64,000 bases of DNA, from positions 806,001 through 870,000 of the forward strand of contig NZ_LR217737.1 in assembly GCF_900699015.1 (NCBI RefSeq), given 5' to 3'. The DNA is from Erwinia_E haradaeae_E. GTDB lineage: Bacteria; Pseudomonadota; Gammaproteobacteria; Enterobacterales; Enterobacteriaceae. Position 1 is the stretch's first letter. Each line of letters starts with the position of its first letter. A program made the translations under genes and the position numbers. Below, piece by piece: positions 29,779 to 37,241 of this stretch. Below the pieces are notes generated by a model, which saw nothing but the letters and a program-made list of their open reading frames with translations, was not told the origin of the DNA and made no database searches.

Positions 29779-31641
29779 TTACGCATCATGCCGACGCAAC
29801 GCACATCTACCACCAAATTCACGATGTGAATTTGTAGTACGATTTTTATCATCTCGGTTAAAATTACCTAATCGTCGTTCACTTTTATTTTGATGACTAA
29901 AATGATTCCCTTCATTTGAAGTAGAAGCATTAAAACTACTATAGCGACGCTCAATACCTCGACGTGCACGAACATCACCTATAAACTTCATATTAATAGG
30001 CTTGTTAAGAATAACCGTTCTAGCAACACTCTGGATTACAGAATTAGACATACCTTTTGGTAGCTCAATCGTCGAATATCTAGAAAATAATTTAATATTA
30101 CCAATATAACGACTGCTAATTTCACCTTCATTAACAATAGCACCGACGATATGACGAACTTCAACACCATCATCTCGACCAACTTCAATACGGTATAAAG
30201 CCATAATATCTCTAATATCTTGCCGATCTCTCCGAGATCGATCTCCATCCTTAATATCACGATTTTGTCGATTATCTCGACGATCTTCACGATCTCTAAA
30301 TTCACGACGAAAACGAGATATCGGTTCTACAGGAACTAAAAGAGGGCGCTCACCCTGAGCAATTTTTAATAAAACTGCAGCTAAAATCTCAATATCTATT
30401 TGATCAGCAGGCTGTATTTTAGAAAGTAGTACTCGATACTCTTCTAAATCACAACTTTCTAATTGTTTTTTAATTTTTTCAGAAAATTTTTCTAATCGAC
30501 GCTGTCCAAGTAGTTGCGTGTTTGGTAATTCAACTTCTGGAATGCTTAACTTCATATTACGTTCAATATTGCGCAATAAACGACGTTCCCGATTCTCCAC
30601 AAAGAGAAGAGCCCGACCGGCTCTACCTGCTCGCCCTGTACGACCAATACGATGAACGTAAGATTCTACATCCATTGGAATATCATAGTTAATAACTAAA
30701 CTAATACGATCAACATCGAGGCCACGGGCAGCAACATCAGTAGCAATTAAAATATCTAAACGACCATCTTTTAAACGTTCTAACGTCTGTTCACGTAGTG
30801 ATTGATTCATATCACCATTGAGTGCAGCACTATTATAACCGTTTTTCTCAAGTGCTTCAGCAACTTCTAACGTAGCGTTCTTAGTACGTACAAAAATAAT
30901 AACAGCATCAAAATCTTCTACCTCTAGAAAACGAGTTAATGCATCTGTTTTTCGTCCATAAACAATCCAATAACTCTGACTAATATCAGGACGTGTGCTT
31001 ACACTCGACTGAATACGCACTTCCTGCGGATTTTTCATAAAACGCTTAGTAATCCGACGAATTACATCTGGCATAGTTGCAGAGAATAAAGCTGTCTGAT
31101 GATTATCCGGAATTTTAGCCATAATGGTTTCAACATCTTCAATGAAACCCATACGAAGCATTTCATCAGCTTCATCTAATACTAACCCGTGCAGCTTAGA
31201 TAAATCCAGTGTACCACGTTTTAAGTGATCAAGAAGACGACCAGGTGTACCAACAACAACTTGAGGTCCATGCCGTAAAGCTCGTAATTGAACATCATAA
31301 CGCTGCCCACCATACAGAGCTACAACATTTAAACCTTTCATATTTTTAGAAAACTCTATGATTGCTTCTGAAACCTGTACTGCTAATTCACGAGTAGGAG
31401 TTAATACTAAAATTTGTGGCTCTTTACTAGTTAAAATGATATTTTGAATTAATGGTAATGCGAAAGCTGCGGTTTTTCCACTACCAGTTTGAGCCATCCC
31501 TAATACGTCTCTACCTGCTAAAAGATGAGGAATACACTCAACTTGGATAGGAGATGGTCTAATATAGCCCATAGCATTGAGAGATTGAAGCAAAGTCTCT
31601 TTTAAACCAAGAGATGAGAAAGTAGTTTGAATATCAGTCAT
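29779..31641 (-). CDS. deaD: DEAD-box ATP-dependent RNA helicase (cold shock, ribosome assembly)
   Basis: DeaD unwinds RNA in 50S assembly and mRNA decay, especially in the cold. The frame is open to 31668, but ATG 31641 gives MTDIQTTFSSLGL, in register with E. coli, for 620 residues (E. coli 629). Motifs are complete: AQTGSGKT near 50, PTRELA, GTPGRLLD, DEAD, SATMP, and HRIGRTGRAGR. The C-terminal RNA-binding domain and an Arg-rich linker (about 430-470) are retained, while the final glycine-arginine tail is shorter. AGAGGCAC upstream is a plausible ribosome-binding site. It ends the nusA-pnp block; nlpI, which normally precedes it, is lost. Confidence 0.97.
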   Translation of the reverse strand: MTDIQTTFSSLGLKETLLQSLNAMGYIRPSPIQVECIPHLLAGRDVLGMAQTGSGKTAAFALPLIQNIILTSKEPQILVLTPTRELAVQVSEAIIEFSKNMKGLNVVALYGGQRYDVQLRALRHGPQVVVGTPGRLLDHLKRGTLDLSKLHGLVLDEADEMLRMGFIEDVETIMAKIPDNHQTALFSATMPDVIRRITKRFMKNPQEVRIQSSVSTRPDISQSYWIVYGRKTDALTRFLEVEDFDAVIIFVRTKNATLEVAEALEKNGYNSAALNGDMNQSLREQTLERLKDGRLDILIATDVAARGLDVDRISLVINYDIPMDVESYVHRIGRTGRAGRAGRALLFVENRERRLLRNIERNMKLSIPEVELPNTQLLGQRRLEKFSEKIKKQLESCDLEEYRVLLSKIQPADQIDIEILAAVLLKIAQGERPLLVPVEPISRFRREFRDREDRRDNRQNRDIKDGDRSRRDRQDIRDIMALYRIEVGRDDGVEVRHIVGAIVNEGEISSRYIGNIKLFSRYSTIELPKGMSNSVIQSVARTVILNKPINMKFIGDVRARRGIERRYSSFNASTSNEGNHFSHQNKSERRLGNFNRDDKNRTTNSHREFGGRCALRRHDA

Positions 31642-32049
31642 GTAGTACATGTGCCTCTTAGATTTCATCGGCCAGTCTACATAACTTATTATGAAAATTT
31701 ATAATTATTTTCATCAAAAGATGTGTACCGGCTCAATTAATTATTTTCAATACACTCAAATTTATCGATCAAAATCATGACGATAAAATTATTTTTAAAA
31801 CAAACATCTGATAGCTCTAAACAATCAGTATCTTTTTATGTTTTATATACTAACTAGATTAAATGATGAATAATAGAATATTTAATATTAAAATCCATCA
31901 TAAAAATAATATTTTATAAAATAATGCTATCCATTGAAACAAGAAATAATCTTTACTATATTAATTCCTGATTTAATTACAATATATGTAATGTTTTATT
32001 AGTACTTTTAATCTTATTTACTTAGATAATCTAAATTGCGATAGTAGAT

Positions 32050-32250
32050 AAAATTAGCTAGACATAATATACAGGTATGCTGCCTGAAGCATTCATTCTG
32101 AATATTATTATCGAATGATGAATACGATATCCTATTCCTGAGAAACTATCATCTATAACATCATAGAACACTATTTAAAATCAAACATAACTAATATCTA
32201 CAAATTCTCTTCTCACTAAAAAGATGATAAATCAGTGGTTTATTCAGACT
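32050..32250 (-). pseudogene. nlpI: Possible remnant of nlpI
   Basis: E. coli carries the lipoprotein gene nlpI between pnp and deaD. On the minus strand at 32160-32142 I read TGTTATAGATGATAGTTTC, which resembles the E. coli stretch for the LYDSL part of NlpI as I recall it, and later bases around 32070-32090 (CAGGCAGC) resemble the following TQAGN part. Stops and deletions are frequent. This rests on memory of one nucleotide sequence in an AT-rich region and may be chance. Confidence 0.3.
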
Positions 32251-32541
32251 ATTTCAGATAATATTTCAACGAAGAATAGATAGATATATATTTACATTAT
32301 ATCATATGATTTAATATCATATTATGACTATATGATCTATATCATACAACAGTATGTTATTATATAACAGCTGTGCGAGTATATCCTTAGTGAATAATTA
32401 GAAATTATTTTTCTTTATATAAAAATAAAAGTTTAAATTGAATCTTACTACAATTTGTCCGCTCCTAACAAAATCAGAATTCATTAAAATCATATGATTT
32501 TACTCTATCACCTATAAATAAAAACTACACTTATTCTCTAA

Positions 32542-32577
32542 ATATTTATGCCCACCATCATGGGTGGGCATAAATAT
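32542..32577 (-). terminator. Transcription terminator or 3' hairpin of pnp
   Basis: A perfect 15-bp stem (32542-32556 with 32563-32577, core TGCCCACC/GGTGGGCA) with a six-base loop, 62 bases after the pnp stop. It is the only GC-rich sequence in the spacer. On the minus strand it is followed by a short A/T stretch, not a strong T-run. It probably ends or protects the rpsO-pnp mRNA. Confidence 0.7.
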
Positions 32578-32638
32578 AACATACTAGATTTACTATTATT
32601 TCAAATTTTCTTGATATAAATCATATAATCTCAGATTA

Positions 32639-34720
32639 TTATCTAGCATCTTTAATACTTAAACGTATTCGACCTTGTCGATCAACTTCTAAGACTTTAA
32701 CTAAAATACTCTGTCCCATCTGAAGATGATCTGTTACTTTTTCAACACGCTTATCAGTTATCTGGGATATATGGACTAAACCTTCTTTACCGCCTGCAAT
32801 AGCAACAAAAGCACCAAAATCTACAATCCGCATGACCTTACCATTATAAATATGACCAACTACGATATCTGCAGTAATTGCTGCAATCCTACTGAGGATA
32901 TACTCTACCTTCTCATTACTAATAGCTGCAATTTTGACTGTTCCATCATCATCAATTTCGATTGTAGTACCAGTCTCTTCGGTCAAAGCTCGTATAACTG
33001 CTCCCCCTTTACCGATGACATCTTTTATTTTATCAACACTAATTTTAATAGTTTGCATACGTGGAGCAAATTGTGATAAATTACAACGTGGACTACTTAA
33101 TGCCTTCGACATCACATCTAATATATGAAAACGCGCACCCTGAGCTTGATGAAGCGCGATTCGCATGATTTCAGGTGTAATACCTGCAATCTTAATATCC
33201 ATCTGCAATGCAGTAATGCCTTTACGAGTTCCAGCAACTTTGAAATCCATATCACCTAAATAATCTTCATCACCTAAGATATCGGAAAGTACAATAAAAT
33301 TTTCATTATCCTTTACAAGTCCCATTGCAATACCAGCTACTGCTGATTTTATTGGAACCCCCGCATCCATTAACGCTAAAGATGCACCACATACAGAAGC
33401 CATAGACGAAGAACCATTTGATTCAGTAATTTCAGACACTATACGTACTGTATACGGAAAAATCGTATCTTTTGGCATTACAGAAATTAAGGCTCGTTTT
33501 GCTAAACGACCGTGACCAATTTCACGACGTTTTGGCGAGCCAACTACACCAATTTCACCAACAGAGTATGGAGGAAAATTATAATGAAACAAGAAGTTAT
33601 CAGTTCTCTCTCCCATGATCTCATCTAAATTCTGTGCATCACGAGAAGTACCTAGTGTAGCAGTAACAAGAGCTTGAGTTTCACCACGCGTAAAAAGTGC
33701 AGACCCATGAGTACGTGGTAAAACACCAGTACGAATATCTAACGCACGAATCATATCTTTATCACGACCATCAATACGTGATTCACCACGTAAGATTCGA
33801 CTTCTTACTACATTCTTTTCTAAATCATAAAACAAACTATTTATTATATCAACATCTAATAACTCATCATCCTCTAAAAGACAGGCACTAGTTTCAGACT
33901 TAATTACATTAATCTGTGATTGTCTCTCTTGTTTTTGGGTAATAGAATAGGCTTCAATAAGTTTAAGTTCAGATAATTCAGACATTCGTAAACGTAATGA
34001 TTCATTTACTACTTCTGGCTTCCAATCCCAATGTGGTTTTCCTGCTACAGCTACTAAATCATTTATATTATCAATCACAATCTGTTGCTGTTTATGTCCA
34101 AATATAACTGCACCTAACATTTCTTCTTCACTTAAAATCTCAGCTTGAGATTCAACCATCAATACTGCACCTGCAGTACCAGATACCACTAAATCCAGTT
34201 TACTTTCTTTTAGTTGATCACTTGTTGGATTGAGTACATATTGATGATCAATGTAACCAACACGTGCAACGCCAATGGGGCCATGAAATGGTAATCCTGA
34301 TAAAGCTAGAGCAGAAGAAGCTCCAATCATTGCAACAATATCTGGATTAACCTGAGGATTTACAGAAACAACAGTAGCAATGATTTGTACTTCATTAAAA
34401 AATCCTTGCGGAAAGAGTGGTCGAATCGGTCGATCAATTAAACGTGAAGTCAGCATTTCAATTTCATTAGGTCGACCCTCACGACGGAAAAAGCTACCCG
34501 GAATGCGACCAGCTGAATATGTACGTTCCTGGTAATTTACAGTAAGAGGGAAAAAAGACTGACCTAGTTTTGCCTTTTTCTGACACACCACGGTTACAAA
34601 TACTGTTGTCTCATCCATACTAACCATAACAGCCGAAGTAGCTTGACGGGCCATCATGCCAGTTTCAATAGAGATCGCATGCTGACCGTACTGAAATTTT
34701 TGTACCATCGGAGTAAGCAA
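32639..34720 (-). CDS. pnp: Polyribonucleotide nucleotidyltransferase (PNPase)
   Basis: PNPase degrades RNA phosphorolytically from the 3' end. The start is TTG at 34720 with GAGGAA six bases upstream, giving MLTPMVQKFQYGQ, in register with E. coli. 693 residues against 711: both RNase PH-like domains (RREGRPNEIEMLTSRLIDRP; GERTDNFLFHYNFPPYS; DILGDEDYLGDMDFKVAG), the KH domain (IGKGGAVIRALTEETG) and the S1 domain (GFVAIAGGKEGLVHIS-like) are present, but the acidic C-terminal tail after RIRLSIK is gone. It follows rpsO as in E. coli, with a leader hairpin that may serve RNase III autoregulation. Works with DeaD and RNase II in RNA turnover. Confidence 0.97.
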   Translation of the reverse strand: MLTPMVQKFQYGQHAISIETGMMARQATSAVMVSMDETTVFVTVVCQKKAKLGQSFFPLTVNYQERTYSAGRIPGSFFRREGRPNEIEMLTSRLIDRPIRPLFPQGFFNEVQIIATVVSVNPQVNPDIVAMIGASSALALSGLPFHGPIGVARVGYIDHQYVLNPTSDQLKESKLDLVVSGTAGAVLMVESQAEILSEEEMLGAVIFGHKQQQIVIDNINDLVAVAGKPHWDWKPEVVNESLRLRMSELSELKLIEAYSITQKQERQSQINVIKSETSACLLEDDELLDVDIINSLFYDLEKNVVRSRILRGESRIDGRDKDMIRALDIRTGVLPRTHGSALFTRGETQALVTATLGTSRDAQNLDEIMGERTDNFLFHYNFPPYSVGEIGVVGSPKRREIGHGRLAKRALISVMPKDTIFPYTVRIVSEITESNGSSSMASVCGASLALMDAGVPIKSAVAGIAMGLVKDNENFIVLSDILGDEDYLGDMDFKVAGTRKGITALQMDIKIAGITPEIMRIALHQAQGARFHILDVMSKALSSPRCNLSQFAPRMQTIKISVDKIKDVIGKGGAVIRALTEETGTTIEIDDDGTVKIAAISNEKVEYILSRIAAITADIVVGHIYNGKVMRIVDFGAFVAIAGGKEGLVHISQITDKRVEKVTDHLQMGQSILVKVLEVDRQGRIRLSIKDAR

Positions 34721-34834
34721 AATTAGTTCCTCAACTATAGTCTCTAGCCTATTTTAATATAGTTTCTAGCCTATTTTGACTAGATATTGTTAATCTAATC
34801 CTCATAATTCATCATGATAACTAAATTCTATACA

Positions 34835-34894
34835 ATTGCCAGAGGTAAAATAATTAGCCCTTCTGAATCCAGAGCGATAAAACCTCTTAGCAAT
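34835..34894 (-). promoter_or_regulatory. Candidate RNase III-type leader hairpin of pnp
   Basis: Between rpsO and pnp, ATTGC (34835-34839) pairs with GCAAT (34890-34894) and AGAGGT (34841-34846) with ACCTCT (34882-34887), enclosing a smaller inner hairpin. In E. coli a long stem at this place is cut by RNase III and allows PNPase to repress itself. The stem here is irregular, so retention of the control circuit is inferred from position and shape. Confidence 0.45.
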
Positions 34895-34923
34895 AATAAA
34901 GATAGATACTAGTCTATCTCAAT

Positions 34924-35193
34924 CTAACGGCGTAAGCCTAACTTAATAATTAACCGATTGTAAGATATAACTTTTTTTCTTTTGAGATAATACAAAAGTT
35001 TTCTCCTTTGAGATACCATTCGAAGTAGACCACGACGACTATGATGATCTTTTTTATGCTCAGAGAAATGAGTTTGAAGATGATTAATCTGGGCAGTTAG
35101 CAATGCTATCTGTACTTCTGTAGAACCGCTATCCTTGTCATTATTACCATACTCAGAAATAATATTTCCTGTTGTTTTTTTATTTAGAGACAT
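34924..35193 (-). CDS. rpsO: Small ribosomal subunit protein uS15
   Basis: S15 binds 16S rRNA early and helps form the 30S platform. 89 residues, the E. coli length. Conserved blocks are GSTEVQIALLTAQINHLQTHFSEHKK (positions about 24-48), HHSRRGLLRMVSQRRKLL and the C-terminal GLRR. E. coli S15 represses its own mRNA through a pseudoknot at the start; I could not confirm that structure here. It is followed by pnp in the usual order; the gap from truB has grown to 516 bases. Confidence 0.98.
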   Translation of the reverse strand: MSLNKKTTGNIISEYGNNDKDSGSTEVQIALLTAQINHLQTHFSEHKKDHHSRRGLLRMVSQRRKLLYYLKRKKVISYNRLIIKLGLRR

Positions 35194-35709
35194 AATTATA
35201 ACTCCAATTAATATGACTATACATATGTAACTGCCGATCTCTAATTCAGCTATTGAATATTTTCATAAACTAATTAGAACATACAATCTAGATAAAATAT
35301 GATAGCATTACTACTTTATTTATTTATAGAAAGCTCACTGAATTCTAATTTTTCTACAATAATATTCAGTTTTTTAATATCTATCTTTGTGATAATGGTA
35401 TCTGTCTGTGTAGTATACTATTTTTATACACGATTAAATAGTATTCAATTAGATTTAAGTTATAAATATAGGCTCTTATAGTTTATAACTTTATCCTTAA
35501 TAAAAATAATCCATCCTCTAATCTAGGAACTCATGATTATAACTAATGCAATAAAAATGTTCTATTTAATTATATGGATCAAGCATAGTGATTAAATTAA
35601 AAATCAAACATAATAGATTAATACCTATCAGAAAATAATTACTATACTATACCCTCTATCACTAATATCAGAGTGATATAGCTTTACTTTTATAGTACTG
35701 AATACTACA
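35194..35709. other. Gene-free spacer, truB to rpsO
   Basis: 516 bases where E. coli has a shorter gap with the rpsO promoter. A 60-codon frame on the plus strand (35299-35481) looks hydrophobic only because the DNA is T-rich; no homology or ribosome-binding site supports it. An rpsO promoter is expected near 35200-35290 but is not clear. Confidence 0.6.
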
Positions 35710-36657
35710 TTATGAATCATAAATAACTGAGACCAAGCGACGAGGAAACATGCTTCCATCAGAAGTCAGCTCTGCCATACCAAGAAAATTATCTTGATTT
35801 CCTTCAGTTACACGCACTAGTCCAGGTGATAGAGAGTTGACTACTCGAACTGAGCAACCTTTCTTAAAATGGTCAGCTAATATAGGTAATAAATTTATAA
35901 TCGGATATGAGTAGGCGGGGCTGTCTATTGACATAAGAAGAGAATCTAAATCATGTTTCGATACGATCCCAGCAAGAAAGGCTTTATCTTTTATTTTTTG
36001 AAGACTATCTAAAGTTATCATCTTATCCATCGGATAATGTGCAACCTGTAAACGACGTAAATAGATCACATGTGCACCACAGCCAAGTTTTTCGCCAAGA
36101 TCATCAATAATAGTTCGAATATATGTTCCTTTCGACACATGCATCTCTAATTTGAGCTCATCTCCATCATAATTTATACAATGTAACTTATGTACTATAA
36201 TCCTACGTGATTTGCGTGGTACATGTATGCCCTTTCGAGCATATTGATAAAGTCTATGTCCTTGATATTTTATGGCTGAATACATTGGAGGAGTTTGTTC
36301 TATTTCACCACGAAAACTATTCAATGATGTTTCCAACATATGATCAGTAAATATGACTGGTCGTTCACTTAAGATACTACCTTCTACATCTGAAGTAGTA
36401 GTTCTTTGTCCAAGTTTAGCAATAACCTGATAATATTTATCGGAATCAAGTAAATATCGCGCAAATTTAGTTGCCTCCCCTAAACAAATAGGTAGCATGC
36501 CACTAGCTAACGGGTCTAATGTACCAGTATGACCTGCACGATTGGCATGATACAAACGCTTTACTGTTTGTAAAGCGCTATTAGAGGAAAGGCCAGAAGG
36601 CTTGTCTAATAACAAGACACCATGCACGTCGCGCCGAAGATAGGATTGATTTCTCAT
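35710..36657 (-). CDS. truB: tRNA pseudouridine-55 synthase
   Basis: TruB makes pseudouridine 55 in the T-loop of nearly all tRNAs and acts as a tRNA chaperone. 315 residues (E. coli 314). The catalytic aspartate is Asp48 in GHTGTLDPLASGM; DKPSGLSSN, LGQRTTTSDVEG, and SKGTYIRTIIDDLG are all present, as is the C-terminal PUA-like region ending in PRRLVSV. Its ATG overlaps the rbfA stop by four bases (ATGA), so translation is coupled. Part of the conserved nusA-infB-rbfA-truB-rpsO-pnp block. Confidence 0.97.
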   Translation of the reverse strand: MRNQSYLRRDVHGVLLLDKPSGLSSNSALQTVKRLYHANRAGHTGTLDPLASGMLPICLGEATKFARYLLDSDKYYQVIAKLGQRTTTSDVEGSILSERPVIFTDHMLETSLNSFRGEIEQTPPMYSAIKYQGHRLYQYARKGIHVPRKSRRIIVHKLHCINYDGDELKLEMHVSKGTYIRTIIDDLGEKLGCGAHVIYLRRLQVAHYPMDKMITLDSLQKIKDKAFLAGIVSKHDLDSLLMSIDSPAYSYPIINLLPILADHFKKGCSVRVVNSLSPGLVRVTEGNQDNFLGMAELTSDGSMFPRRLVSVIYDS

Positions 36658-37070
36658 AGATCTAAATGACCTTCTTCTTTGTTTCTTTCTGCTAAATCTC
36701 GTCTATTTATATCACGACTCACTAGAGAAGAAATTAAATTAGACATACGCTCACCTTCTATCATAGAATTATCATGATAAAAAGTTAAGCGAGGTATCAC
36801 TCGAAACTTCATTATTTTACTCAATAATCCACGAATATAGCCAGAAGCCCTTGATAAAGCTATCAAACGAATTTGAATTTTCGTATCTTCTTTTTCATTT
36901 AGAAATGTAACAAATACTTTGGCATGAGATAAATCACGGGAGACATCAACACCAGAAACAGTCACCATGATATTTAGACGTGGATCTTGAATTTCAGATT
37001 GCAGAATAACAGCAATTTCTCTGTGTAATTCCTGAGAAATACGCTGTAAACGACCGCATTCTTTTTCCAT
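36654..37070 (-). CDS. rbfA: 30S ribosome-binding factor A
   Basis: RbfA is a KH-like factor that binds immature 30S subunits and helps 16S rRNA 5'-end maturation, important in the cold. 138 residues (E. coli 133). Visible signature parts: RLQRISQELHREIA near the N-terminus, IMVTVSGVDVSRDLSHAKVFVT in the middle and RVIPRLTFYHD toward the C-terminus. It lies 171 bases after infB and overlaps truB by four bases. RimP, another 30S maturation factor normally encoded in the same operon, has decayed here, so RbfA may carry more of that load. Confidence 0.96.
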   Translation of the reverse strand: MEKECGRLQRISQELHREIAVILQSEIQDPRLNIMVTVSGVDVSRDLSHAKVFVTFLNEKEDTKIQIRLIALSRASGYIRGLLSKIMKFRVIPRLTFYHDNSMIEGERMSNLISSLVSRDINRRDLAERNKEEGHLDL

Positions 37071-37241
37071 ATAAATAACCTCTAGATATCAAATCAGCTA
37101 GAGAGGCCCATTTCATAGATTGTTAACATAATAGAGCCTCGACTATAAACCATTTTATACCTTATAACCTGGATAAAGCAGTAATATTATATGTCATAAA
37201 TTACAATATCGACCCAATTCTTACGTTCTCCATCAACGATG

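Larger units (their letters stand above)
31642..32638. other. Spacer replacing nlpI, with conserved deaD leader end
   Basis: About 1 kb between pnp and deaD on the minus strand. The 50 bases just upstream of deaD can be read in frame as SYVDWPMKSKRHMYYM, close to the E. coli leader translation as I remember it, but two ATG codons there have become ATA. A tentative nlpI remnant lies near 32040-32250, and the pnp 3' hairpin at 32542-32577. The rest is featureless. Confidence 0.55.

Noticed and set aside
35299..35481. 60-codon ORF with a hydrophobic, membrane-like product
   Set aside because: T-rich DNA codes for Leu, Ile, Phe by default. No ribosome-binding site, no family resemblance, and it lies in an eroding spacer.
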